A stretch of DNA of 64,000 bases from Novosphingobium sp. (GTDB lineage Bacteria > Pseudomonadota > Alphaproteobacteria > Sphingomonadales > Sphingomonadaceae): positions 620,001 through 684,000 of the forward strand of contig JADJYM010000015.1 of NCBI GenBank assembly GCA_016719755.1. Direction: 5' to 3'. A program made the translations under genes and the position numbers. Within the stretch, counting starts at the first letter, position 1, and each line of letters starts with the position of its first letter. This document shows, piece by piece, positions 44,652 to 52,700 of the stretch. The notes below the pieces were generated by a model that ran no database searches, had not been told where the DNA came from, and saw only the letters and a list, made by a program, of their open reading frames with translations.

Positions 44652-45302
44652 ATGCCCAAGCAAATCCTTGCCGCTCTTGCTCTGGGCGGCGCGCTGCTGC
44701 TGACCGCTCCGCTCCAGGCGCAGAAGGCCCCCGCCCTGCCCGGCAGCAAGTCCCCCGCTGCTGTAACCGGCGGAACCTATCAGGCCGACGCCGGGCACAC
44801 GCTGGTGCGCTGGACGGTCGATCACTTCGGCTTCAGCCCCTACACCGGCCTGTTCGGCGGGGTTACCGGCACGCTCGAACTCGATCCGAAAAGGCCTGCT
44901 GCGGCCAAGGTCGACGTCACCATTCCCGTATCCGGCGTGACCACGGCGAGTGCCGCACTGACCGCGCATCTGTTGCGCGCGCCGAAGGAAGCGGGCGGCA
45001 AGCCCGATTTCTTCGGTGCCGATCCCGCACCCGCCCGGTTCGTGTCCACCAAAGTGGTCGTGACCGGCAAGGAACGCGGCAGGATTACCGGCAATCTCAC
45101 GCTCAACGGAGTCACCCGCCCGGTGACGCTGGACGCCACCTTCTACGGCGCGGGCAAGGCCCCTGCGGCGATGGGGGGCAAGGAGAACGTGGGCTTTACC
45201 GCGCGTGGCACGATCCTGCGCAGCCAGTTCGGCATTGGCTATGCCATCCCGCTGGTCTCGGACGCGGTGCAGCTGGAAATCGCGGCCGCCTTCGTCAAGT
45301 AG
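44652..45302 (+). CDS. YceI-family periplasmic lipid-binding protein
   Basis: 216 residues from ATG 44652. Signal peptide about 1-22 (MPKQILAALALGGALLLTAP). The YceI lipocalin-like barrel: YQADAGHTLVRWTVDHFGFS, FFGADPAPARFVSTKV, TGNLTLNGVTRPVTLDATFY. These proteins bind isoprenoid chains in the periplasm; ligand unknown. It ends 6 nt before the convergent epoxide hydrolase. Confidence 0.92.
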   Translation: MPKQILAALALGGALLLTAPLQAQKAPALPGSKSPAAVTGGTYQADAGHTLVRWTVDHFGFSPYTGLFGGVTGTLELDPKRPAAAKVDVTIPVSGVTTASAALTAHLLRAPKEAGGKPDFFGADPAPARFVSTKVVVTGKERGRITGNLTLNGVTRPVTLDATFYGAGKAPAAMGGKENVGFTARGTILRSQFGIGYAIPLVSDAVQLEIAAAFVK

Positions 45303-45308
45303 CGGGCC

Positions 45309-46433
45309 TCAGCGCATCAGGGCAAAGGCGGTGCGCAGTTCGCGCAGGAAGGCCTCCGGCTGTTCCCACGCGGCAAAGTGCCCGCCTTTGTCCATATCGC
45401 CCCAGTGGACGAGGTTGGGAAAATTGCGCTCCGCCCACTTGCGCGGGGTCGGCAGGATTTCCTTCGGAAAGGCGCTGACCGCAACCGGCAGCGTTACCTG
45501 CTGCGGGGCAAAGCTGCCGAAGCTTTCCCAGTAGAGCCGCGCCGATGATGCCCCGGTAGCGGGCAGCCAGTAGAGCATCAGGTTGTCGAGAATCTGGTCG
45601 CGCGACAGCGCATCATAGGGCGATCCGGCATTGTCGGTCCAGGCCCACATCTTTTCGAAGATCCAGCCCGCAAGGCCGACCGGACTGTCGACCAGGCCAT
45701 AGCCAACCGTCTGCGGGCGGGTGCGCTGCTGGGTGGAATAGCCCGAATCCCATTCCTGATAGTGCTGCAATGCCCCCAGCGCCTTGAGTTCCGCAGGAGA
45801 CGGGTTCGCCAGGTCATCCGGCTCGGGCCGCCCGATCGGCATGTTGAGGTGAATGCCAGCGCAGCCGGCCACCTGCTGCACCCCGATCGAGGTGGTCACC
45901 GCACTGCCCCAGTCACCGCCCTGCGCCACCCAGCGGGCATAACCCAGCCGCGTCATCAGTTCGCCCCAGGCGCGGGCAATTTTCTCCACACCCCAGCCGG
46001 TGTGCACCGGCTTGCCGGAAAAGCCGAAGCCCGGCAGCGAGGGCGCGACGACATGGAACGCCTGTGCGCCATCGGCCGGGTTGGCCAGTTCCTCAATCAC
46101 ACCCATGAACTCGATCACCGATCCCGGCCAGCCATGCGTGATGATCAGCGGCAGCGCATCGGCATGGGGCGAGCGGACGTGGAGGAAGTGGATGTCCAGC
46201 CCGTCGATCTCGGTCACGAACTGGCCCAGCGCGTTGAGCCGCGCCTCGCACCGCCGCCAGTCGTAACCCCCGCGCCAATAGCCGACCAGGTCCCGCAGGG
46301 CTTCCAGCGGCGTGCCTTGCGACCAGTCCTCCACCGCCTCCTTCTCGGGCCAGCGGGTCAGGTCGATCCGCGCGTTCAGATCGTCGATCTGCGATTGCGG
46401 GATGGCGAGCGTGAAAGGGCGAATCTGGGTCAT
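45309..46433 (-). CDS. Epoxide hydrolase (alpha/beta hydrolase with EHN domain)
   Basis: 374 residues from ATG 46433. N-terminal epoxide-hydrolase domain (PFTLAIPQSQIDDLNARIDLTRW). The alpha/beta hydrolase core has ITHGWPGSVIEFMGVIEEL (oxyanion hole), the nucleophile Asp in VAQGGDWGSAVTTSIG, and the catalytic His in DMDKGGHFAAWEQPE. It opens epoxides to diols; substrate unknown. A frame open further upstream (to 47579) has no homology. Divergent from the CoA-transferase gene. Confidence 0.92.
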   Translation of the reverse strand: MTQIRPFTLAIPQSQIDDLNARIDLTRWPEKEAVEDWSQGTPLEALRDLVGYWRGGYDWRRCEARLNALGQFVTEIDGLDIHFLHVRSPHADALPLIITHGWPGSVIEFMGVIEELANPADGAQAFHVVAPSLPGFGFSGKPVHTGWGVEKIARAWGELMTRLGYARWVAQGGDWGSAVTTSIGVQQVAGCAGIHLNMPIGRPEPDDLANPSPAELKALGALQHYQEWDSGYSTQQRTRPQTVGYGLVDSPVGLAGWIFEKMWAWTDNAGSPYDALSRDQILDNLMLYWLPATGASSARLYWESFGSFAPQQVTLPVAVSAFPKEILPTPRKWAERNFPNLVHWGDMDKGGHFAAWEQPEAFLRELRTAFALMR

Positions 46434-46450
46434 GCGACAGAGCCTAAACG

Positions 46451-46481
46451 ACAATCGCCATTGTGTTAATCGCGCAATTAA
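46451..46481. promoter_or_regulatory. Two inverted repeats in the epoxide hydrolase/CoA-transferase divergent region
   Basis: ACAAT-CGCC-ATTGT (46451-46464) and TTAAT-CGCGCA-ATTAA (46466-46481), both perfect, sit in the 84-bp gap between divergent genes. This is a likely site for a regulator of both; the regulator is not in the window. Confidence 0.5.
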
Positions 46482-46517
46482 AGCTATTCCTTGACGCCCT
46501 TTGCAGGAGACGCAGAC

Positions 46518-47684
46518 TTGGCTCAGCCACAGCTTGCCGGGATCAAGGTGGTGGACCTCACCACCGTGGTGTTTGGCCCCTATTGCACCCAGATCCTGGC
46601 CGATCTTGGCGCCGATGTGATCAAGGTGGAAAGCCCCGGATACGGCGACACCTTCCGCTGGTCGGCGCCCGCCCCTGTCACTCCGTCGATGGCGCCGGGG
46701 TTCATGGCGCTCAACCGGGGCAAGCGCTCGATCGCGCTCGATCTCAAGACGGCGGAGGACCTTGCGGTGATGCAGGACCTGCTGCGCGATGCCGATGTGT
46801 TCGTGGTCAACGTGCGGGGTAAGGCGCTGGAGCGGCTGGGGCTGGATTACGAGGCCGTTCGCGCGCTCAATCCGCGCATCGTCTATGTCCATTGCGTCGG
46901 GTTCGGGCAGGATGGCCCCTATGCCGATCTTCAGGCCTATGACGACGTGATCCAGGCCGCAACCGGCACCGCCACCCTGCTGCCGCGCGTCGATGGCGAT
47001 CCGCGCCCGCGCTATCTCCCCTCGCTGATCGCCGACAAGGTTGCCGGGCTCCACGCCGCCTATGCCGCCATGGCCGCGCTCTTCAACCGCGAGCGCACTG
47101 GCGAGGGGCAATGCGTGGAAGTGCCGATGTTCGAGGTGTTTTCCAGCTTCATGCTGCTTGAGCATCTGGGCGGCCAGACCTTCGATCCGCCCTGCGGGCC
47201 GGTGGGTTATGCCCGCCAGATCGACCCCCTGCGCCAGCCCTTCCCGACCGCCGACGGGGCGATCTCGATCGTCATCTACACCCATGATGCCTGGGACCGG
47301 GTCTTCACCCTGCTGGAAGACCCGGACTTCATCGCGCAGGAGCGGTTCAACGTGCCCGGCGGGCGGGCCGCGCACCAGGGTGAGCTTTACAGCCATCTGG
47401 CCAGCCTGACGCCGAATTTCGCCACTGTCGAGTTGCTGCGCCGGTGCGCGGCGGTGCAGATCCCCGCCCAGCCGGTGCGCGATCTTGGCGAAGTGATCGA
47501 CGATCCGCACCTGAACGCGGTCGGCTTCTTCACCCGGCGCGAACATCCCACCGAAGGCGCCTATCTGGAACAGGCGCATCCGGTGAAATTTTCGTCAGGC
47601 AGCGCCGCACCGGTGCGGATGCCGCCCGGTCACGACGAGCACGGGGCGGAGATCCGGGCGGAAGTGGCGGCACGGAAGGGCTGA
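46518..47684 (+). CDS. CaiB/BaiF family III CoA-transferase
   Basis: 388 residues. Typical start AGIKVVDLTTVVFGPYCTQ, LADLGADVIKVESPGYGDTF, NRGKRSIALDLK and QAYDDVIQAATG, which should carry the catalytic Asp that forms the acyl-anhydride. It moves CoA between carboxylic acids; substrate unknown. Start is TTG 46518, placed 7 nt after AGGAGA (46505-46510); a TTG at 46491 is less likely. Probably part of an acyl-CoA degradation set with the neighbouring genes. Confidence 0.93.
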   Translation: MAQPQLAGIKVVDLTTVVFGPYCTQILADLGADVIKVESPGYGDTFRWSAPAPVTPSMAPGFMALNRGKRSIALDLKTAEDLAVMQDLLRDADVFVVNVRGKALERLGLDYEAVRALNPRIVYVHCVGFGQDGPYADLQAYDDVIQAATGTATLLPRVDGDPRPRYLPSLIADKVAGLHAAYAAMAALFNRERTGEGQCVEVPMFEVFSSFMLLEHLGGQTFDPPCGPVGYARQIDPLRQPFPTADGAISIVIYTHDAWDRVFTLLEDPDFIAQERFNVPGGRAAHQGELYSHLASLTPNFATVELLRRCAAVQIPAQPVRDLGEVIDDPHLNAVGFFTRREHPTEGAYLEQAHPVKFSSGSAAPVRMPPGHDEHGAEIRAEVAARKG

Positions 47685-47738
47685 AATCGCCCTGACCCGT
47701 TCGGGAACCACACCCGCTCGAAACGAACGGAAGTCTGC

Positions 47739-48167
47739 CTAATTCCCGGTCGCCGCCTTCGATGCCGCTTCCACTCGCGAGCGGTCCGCCAGCATCATCG
47801 TGGTCGAGGCCTTGGCAAGGACATTGCCCGCCTCGTCCAGCAGGTGGCCTTCATAGAACGCGGTCTTGCGGCCGTTGCGCACGGCCCAGCCTTCCGCGAT
47901 TACCAGCCCGGGCCGCACGGGCGCGAAGAAGCTGACTTTCAGTTCCAGCGTCATCGGCGTCACGCCCGGGCCATTTTTCGCAATCGCCGCGTGGGCCATG
48001 GCCGCGTCGATCCAGCCGGACACGAAGCCGCCCTGCACCACTCCGCCGGAATGGCACATGTCGGCCCGCGCCCGGTATTCCAGCCGCGCGCGGCCTTCGG
48101 GGTTCATCTCGGCAATGCGGACCAGGCTCATCGTTGCGTAGAGCGGGTCGTTGCTGGTGTCGCTCAT
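47739..48167 (-). CDS. PaaI/hotdog-fold thioesterase
   Basis: 142 residues. Hotdog core: DMCHSGGVVQGGFVSGWIDAA (catalytic loop with GG), TLELKVSFFAPVRPGLVIAE, TAFYEGHLLDEAGNVLAKA. It likely hydrolyses acyl- or aryl-CoA esters. The beta-lactamase-like hydrolase lies 5 nt upstream on the same strand, so the two are co-transcribed. Confidence 0.9.
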   Translation of the reverse strand: MSDTSNDPLYATMSLVRIAEMNPEGRARLEYRARADMCHSGGVVQGGFVSGWIDAAMAHAAIAKNGPGVTPMTLELKVSFFAPVRPGLVIAEGWAVRNGRKTAFYEGHLLDEAGNVLAKASTTMMLADRSRVEAASKAATGN

Positions 48168-48172
48168 GGGTC

Positions 48173-49381
48173 TTACGCCAGCGCCGAATAGATCAGGGTC
48201 TTCAGCTCGCGCCGGATCGGATAGACGCTGGAGGGCGAAAGCTGGGTCATGAACACCGCCGTCAGCCGCTCTACCGGATCAACGAAGAACGCGGTGGAGA
48301 ACATGCCCCCCCAGTAAAATTCGCCAACCGACCCCGGAATCATGGTCCGTGCGGGATCGAGATTGACCGCGAAGCCCAGGCCAAAGCCAACCCCGGCATT
48401 GGTTGCCTCGCTGAACAGCGATTTCGACCAGCTGGCCAGATCGCCACCATCGGGCAGGTGGTTCAGGGTCATCAGCTCCAGCGTCTTGCGAGCAACGATC
48501 CGTTCGCCTTCAAGCTCGCCCCCGTTCAGCAGCATGGTGCAGAAGCGGTGATAATCGAGCGCGGTCGAAACGAGGCCCCCGCCGCCCGAAACCTGGCGTG
48601 GCTCGCGGCTCCACGCGCTCTCCGCGCCCCGGTCATACATTACCCGGCCCTTGCCGGGCATGAAGGTGTAGCAATCGGTCAGCCGGTCGATCTTGCCCTC
48701 GGGCACGGCAAAGAACGTGTCGTCCATCTTCAGCGGCGCGAAAATCCGCTGCCGGAAGAATTCGGGCAGCGACTGGCCCGAGAGGCGCTGGACCACCGCG
48801 CCCAGCACGTCGGTGGAAACCGAATAGTTCCACCCCTCGCCCGGCGAGAATTCCAGCGGAATGCCGGCCAGCGCCGCAACCAGGCCATCGAGATCGAGAT
48901 TGCCGTGCCAGTTCTCCAGCTTGCCCTCGCGGTAGGCGGCATCCATGTTCGACCGGTTCTGGAAACCATAGGTCAGGCCGGACGTGTGGCGCAGCAGATC
49001 GACCATCTGCATCGGCCGTTCGCACGGCTTGGTCAGGAACGGCACCCCCGCCCCGCCGCCATTATAGACGCCCAGATCCTTGAATTCGGGCAGGACATGG
49101 TGGACCGGCGTATCAAGCGCCACCTTGCACTCTTCCACCAGCATCATGAAGGCGATCGAGGTGATCGGCTTGGTCATGCTGGCGATGCGGAACAACGATC
49201 CCTCGTCGATAGGCTTGCCACCCTCGCGCGCCGGACCTTGCGAGGGGAAATGCGCGATTTCTCCGTCACGGGCGATCAGAACCTGCGCGTGGGGCAGCCT
49301 TCCACTGTCGAGATAGCGTTCCTTGATGAAGCCATCGAGACGGGCAAGGCGGCGGGCATCGAAGCTGCCGGGAAAGCTCAT
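48173..49381 (-). CDS. Serine hydrolase (beta-lactamase class C / esterase EstB-like)
   Basis: 402 residues from ATG 49381. Catalytic Ser68 and Lys71 in SMTK (FRIASMTKPITS), Tyr186 in YSVS in place of the YxN motif, and the C-terminal GVGFGLGFAVN / GEFYWGGMFSTAFFVDP region. It lacks a signal peptide, so esterase or amidase activity is more likely than antibiotic resistance. In operon with the thioesterase. Confidence 0.92.
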   Translation of the reverse strand: MSFPGSFDARRLARLDGFIKERYLDSGRLPHAQVLIARDGEIAHFPSQGPAREGGKPIDEGSLFRIASMTKPITSIAFMMLVEECKVALDTPVHHVLPEFKDLGVYNGGGAGVPFLTKPCERPMQMVDLLRHTSGLTYGFQNRSNMDAAYREGKLENWHGNLDLDGLVAALAGIPLEFSPGEGWNYSVSTDVLGAVVQRLSGQSLPEFFRQRIFAPLKMDDTFFAVPEGKIDRLTDCYTFMPGKGRVMYDRGAESAWSREPRQVSGGGGLVSTALDYHRFCTMLLNGGELEGERIVARKTLELMTLNHLPDGGDLASWSKSLFSEATNAGVGFGLGFAVNLDPARTMIPGSVGEFYWGGMFSTAFFVDPVERLTAVFMTQLSPSSVYPIRRELKTLIYSALA

Positions 49382-49492
49382 GCGGGAATCCTGTTCGGTT
49401 GCTGGTCGCAACTCTTGTGCCGCGTCATCGCGGGCAAGGCAACTTGCCTGTGCGGTTGACCGGGGCGCCGCGCGCGGCCATCCAGCCTGACC

Positions 49493-50737
49493 ATGGGGAC
49501 CAACCGCACCGCCAGCCTGCCCGCCCGGCCGCTGATCGCCATGATCGCGCTGGCGATCTTCATCCACGCGCTGGACCGGGGCAATTTTGCCACCGCCGCA
49601 CCGCTGATCAAGGACGGGCTGGGCCTCACCAACACCCAGACCGGGCTGCTGCTGTCGGCCTTCTTCTGGACCTATGTGCCCGGCCACGTCCTGGCCGGAT
49701 GGCTGATCGAGAAGCTGAACGCCCGCCGCGCGCTGGCGCTGGCGCTTGCCGTCTGGTCGCTCGCCACCGTGCTTACCGGGTTCGCCACCAGTTTCGCCAT
49801 GCTGCTGGTGCTGCGGCTGTTGCTGGGACTGGGCGAAAGCGCCGGGTTTCCGGCCAGTTCGAAGCTGCTTGCCGAAGCGCTCCCGCGCGAAAAGCTGGGC
49901 ACTGCCAACGGCCTTGTCGGCGCAGGGCTGATGCTGGGCAACGGCCTTGGCGTGCTGCTGGGCGGCATGGTGCTGGCGGCCATGGGCTGGCAGGCGCTGT
50001 TCTTCGTGTTTGGCGGCATTTCACTGCTCTGGCTGCTGCCGTGGCTGGCCATGACTTCGGGCCGCAAGCCGCTGATCCAGCCCACCGAACCTGCCCCGCC
50101 CGCCCCCGGTTACGCCGTCATGCTGGCGCGGCGCGAGACCTGGGCGGCGATGCTGGGGATGTTCTGTTCGAACTATCCCTACTTCATCGTCCTGTCGTGG
50201 CTGCCGCTTTACCTCGTCAAGCAGCAGGGGTTTGCGATCACGACAATGGCCTGGTTGGGCGGCCTCGTCTACCTGCTGGGCGCTGCGATCAACTTCTGGG
50301 GCGGGCCGTGGGTCGACCGCCGGATTGCCGCCGGCGCCGATGCCCCGCGCCTGCGCAAACAGGTGGTGCTGGCATCCTCTGCCATCGCGGTGGTCTGCAT
50401 GCTGGCCTGCGCTCTGGGCGATACGCGGGTCGCGGTTGCGGGGCTGCTGGGCTATTCGCTGTCGATCGGGCTTGGTCCGATCGGCACCTTCACGGTCGGG
50501 CAGACAATGGCCGGACCCAGCGGCGCCGGGAAATGGATCGGCTTGCAGAACGGATCGGGCGGCCTGTCGGGAGTGGTCGGCCCGCTGGTTACGGGCGTGC
50601 TGATCGACGCGACCGGCGATTACCGCATGGCCTTCCTGTTCGCGGCGCTGGTCTCGGCGGCGGGACTGTTCTTCTGGGGGGTAATGATCGGCCGGGTCGA
50701 GCCGCTCGACTGGGATTCGCCGCCGCAGCGGCCCTAG
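49493..50737 (+). CDS. MFS transporter (ACS-like anion:cation symporter)
   Basis: 414 residues, twelve helices. IHALDRGNFATAAPLIKDGL (helix 1), GLLLSAFFWTYVPGHVLAGW and RLLLGLGESAGFPASSKLLA are signature motifs of the ACS family, which moves organic anions such as aromatic or dicarboxylic acids. It is divergent from the serine hydrolase (111-bp gap). Followed by the leuA leader. Confidence 0.92.
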   Translation: MGTNRTASLPARPLIAMIALAIFIHALDRGNFATAAPLIKDGLGLTNTQTGLLLSAFFWTYVPGHVLAGWLIEKLNARRALALALAVWSLATVLTGFATSFAMLLVLRLLLGLGESAGFPASSKLLAEALPREKLGTANGLVGAGLMLGNGLGVLLGGMVLAAMGWQALFFVFGGISLLWLLPWLAMTSGRKPLIQPTEPAPPAPGYAVMLARRETWAAMLGMFCSNYPYFIVLSWLPLYLVKQQGFAITTMAWLGGLVYLLGAAINFWGGPWVDRRIAAGADAPRLRKQVVLASSAIAVVCMLACALGDTRVAVAGLLGYSLSIGLGPIGTFTVGQTMAGPSGAGKWIGLQNGSGGLSGVVGPLVTGVLIDATGDYRMAFLFAALVSAAGLFFWGVMIGRVEPLDWDSPPQRP

Positions 50738-50743
50738 TTCCCC

Positions 50744-50772
50744 TTTACAAGCTCGCCCCCGCTCGCCATAGG
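50744..50772 (+). promoter_or_regulatory. Putative promoter of the leuA leader
   Basis: TTTACA (50744-50749), 17 nt spacer, CATAGG (50767-50772). Only the -35 box is strong. It places the start of transcription just before or at the leader peptide. Confidence 0.4.
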
Positions 50773-50780
50773 CTGCGCGC

Positions 50781-50843
50781 ATGACGCTCGCGCGCACCTT
50801 GAATCTGGGCCTTACCCTGCGACTTATCCGCCCTTGGGCGTGA
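50781..50843 (+). CDS. Leu-rich leader peptide of the leuA attenuator
   Basis: 20 codons: MTLARTLNLGLTLRLIRPWA, six of them leucine (positions 3, 7, 9, 11, 13, 15) plus one isoleucine, in the 193-bp gap before leuA. When leucyl-tRNA is scarce, ribosome stalling on this run would alter downstream RNA folding. The last codons overlap an 8-nt arm that can pair with 50876-50883. Too short for a metabolic role. Confidence 0.8.
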   Translation: MTLARTLNLGLTLRLIRPWA

Positions 50844-50883
50844 GCTGGTGCGTCCCCGCCGGACGTCCGGCGGCTCCCAAGGG
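50831..50883 (+). promoter_or_regulatory. leuA attenuator structure
   Basis: CCCTTGGG (50831-50838), inside the leader peptide, can pair with CCCAAGGG (50876-50883), enclosing a perfect 18-nt palindrome CCGCCGGACGTCCGGCGG (50856-50873). Stalled ribosomes would block the first arm. No long U-tract follows, so the exact switch (termination or translation) is not settled. Confidence 0.6.
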
Positions 50884-50930
50884 GATCGAGACACACCGTT
50901 AGTCGTAATGCCAGTTATCGAGACGCTATC

Positions 50931-52598
50931 ATGACCATGCTGAAGAACCCCGGCGCCAAGTATCGCGCCTTTCCGCCCATCAACCTGCCTGATCGCCAGT
51001 GGCCATCAAAGGTCATCGACAAGGCGCCGCGCTGGCTTTCCACCGATCTGCGCGACGGCAACCAGGCGCTGATCGATCCGATGGGCGCGGAAAAGAAGAT
51101 GCGCTTCTTCGACCTGCTGCTGAAAGTGGGCTGCAAGGAGATCGAGGTGGGCTTCCCCGCCTCGGGCGCGACCGATTTCGATTTCATCTCCGGGCTCGTG
51201 CGCGGCGGCAAGGTGCCCGAGGACGTGACCATCCAGGTCCTCACCCAGTCGCGCCGTGACCTGATCGAGACCAGCTTTGCCAGCCTCGAAGGTTCGCGCT
51301 CGGCGATCGTCCACCTCTACAACGCGGTCTCGCCGGTGTGGCGCAAGATCGTGTTCGGCATGTCGCGCGAGGATATCAAGGCCATCGCCATCGAAGGCGC
51401 CAAGGTGCTGCGCGATCAGGCGGCGAAGTATCACGGCACCGACTGGATCTTCGAATACAGCCCGGAAACCTTCTCCACCGCCGAGGTCGATTTCTCGGTC
51501 GAGGTCTGCGCGGCGGTGATGGACGTGCTCCAGCCCACGCCGGACCATCCGATCATCTTCAACCTGCCCGCCACGGTCGAATGCGCGACACCCAACGTCT
51601 ATGCCGATCAGGTGGAACTGTTCGGACGGATGATCCCCAACCGCGACAGCGTGGTGATCTCGCTCCACACCCATAACGACCGCGGTACCGGAATCGCGGC
51701 GGCGGAGCTTGGCCTGATGGCCGGCGGCGACCGCGTGGAAGGCTGCCTGTTCGGCAATGGCGAGCGCACCGGCAACTGCGACCTGGTGACGGTGGCGCTC
51801 AACATGTACACGCAAGGCGTTGACCCCGAGCTCGACTTCTCGGACATCGACGCGATTGCCAAGACGGTGGAATACTGCAACCAGCTGCCGATCCACCCGC
51901 GCCACCCCTATGTCGGCGAACTGGTCTACACCTCGTTCTCCGGCAGCCACCAGGACGCGATCAAGAAAGGCTTCGCCGCGCGCGAGAAGCAGAACGACGA
52001 GCTGTGGGAGATGCCTTATCTCCCCATCGATCCGGCCGACCTTGGTCGTAGCTACGAAGCGGTGATCCGCGTCAATTCGCAGTCCGGCAAGGGCGGCTTC
52101 GCCTGGGTTCTGGAACAGGACCAGGGCCTGAAGCTGCCCAAGAAGATGCAGGCGCACTTCTCCAAGCACGTCCAGGAGCTGGCCGACGAGGCCGGGCGCG
52201 AACTGTTCGCGGACGATATCTGGGACGTGTTCCAGCGCACCTACAAGCTCAGCACGCCGCAGCATTTCCAGCTGGTCGACTACGAGGAAAGCAAGGCCGC
52301 CGACGGCACCCGCGTGTTCGCCGGCAAGATCGAGCTCGACGGCAAGGAACAGTCCGTCTCGGGCCGGGGCAATGGCCTGATCTCGTCAGTGGTGACCACC
52401 CTGCGCGACAGCTTTGGCGTGCAGCTTGAGGTCAAGGACTACACCGAACACGCGATGACCGCAGGGTCGGACGCGCGCGCCGCGGCCTATGTCGAATGCG
52501 TAACCCCGGACGGCAAGACCATCTGGGGCGTGGGCATCGATGAAGACATCGCCACCGCCAGCGTCCGCGCAGTACTAAGCGCCGCGAACGCCGTCTAA
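50931..52598 (+). CDS. leuA: 2-Isopropylmalate synthase
   Basis: 555 residues, the longer bacterial form (type 2 like). Condenses 2-oxoisovalerate with acetyl-CoA, the committing step of leucine synthesis. Catalytic barrel starts RWLSTDLRDGNQALIDPMG; metal ligands appear in ISLHTHNDRGTGIAAAELGL and in EGCLFGNGERTGNCDL. The C-terminal allosteric domain (about 420-555) binds leucine. ATG 50931 has no clear Shine-Dalgarno; ATG 50937 is an alternative. Controlled by the leader at 50781. Confidence 0.96.
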   Translation: MTMLKNPGAKYRAFPPINLPDRQWPSKVIDKAPRWLSTDLRDGNQALIDPMGAEKKMRFFDLLLKVGCKEIEVGFPASGATDFDFISGLVRGGKVPEDVTIQVLTQSRRDLIETSFASLEGSRSAIVHLYNAVSPVWRKIVFGMSREDIKAIAIEGAKVLRDQAAKYHGTDWIFEYSPETFSTAEVDFSVEVCAAVMDVLQPTPDHPIIFNLPATVECATPNVYADQVELFGRMIPNRDSVVISLHTHNDRGTGIAAAELGLMAGGDRVEGCLFGNGERTGNCDLVTVALNMYTQGVDPELDFSDIDAIAKTVEYCNQLPIHPRHPYVGELVYTSFSGSHQDAIKKGFAAREKQNDELWEMPYLPIDPADLGRSYEAVIRVNSQSGKGGFAWVLEQDQGLKLPKKMQAHFSKHVQELADEAGRELFADDIWDVFQRTYKLSTPQHFQLVDYEESKAADGTRVFAGKIELDGKEQSVSGRGNGLISSVVTTLRDSFGVQLEVKDYTEHAMTAGSDARAAAYVECVTPDGKTIWGVGIDEDIATASVRAVLSAANAV

Positions 52599-52603
52599 GA
52601 CGC

Positions 52604-52638
52604 GAACCGCCTTCGTGGCAGCGAAGGCGGTTCTTTTT
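52604..52638 (+). terminator. Intrinsic terminator after leuA
   Basis: GAACCGCCTTCG (52604-52615) and CGAAGGCGGTTC (52622-52633) form a perfect 12-bp stem with a 6-nt loop, then TTTTT. It lies 5 nt after the leuA stop. Confidence 0.93.
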
Positions 52639-52639
52639 C

Positions 52640-52660
52640 CCCCTCCCCTTGCGGGAGGGG
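52640..52660. repeat. CCCCTCCC/GGGAGGGG hairpin repeat
   Basis: A perfect 8-bp stem around CTTGC, directly after the leuA terminator and before the convergent alcohol dehydrogenase gene. It resembles the hairpin at 13796-13812 in the DUF559 gene. Confidence 0.55.
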
Positions 52661-52700
52661 AGTTTAAGGGCGCCCGCTGCTCACTCGCAGCGGCGGCGTT

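Noticed and set aside
45309-47579. Possible 756-residue fusion starting upstream of the epoxide hydrolase
   Set aside because: The part upstream of ATG 46433 is antisense to the CoA transferase and has no homology; the EHN domain begins at that ATG.
48173-49381. Beta-lactamase
   Set aside because: The SxxK and Tyr motifs fit class C-like esterases; no signal peptide is present and it pairs with a thioesterase gene.
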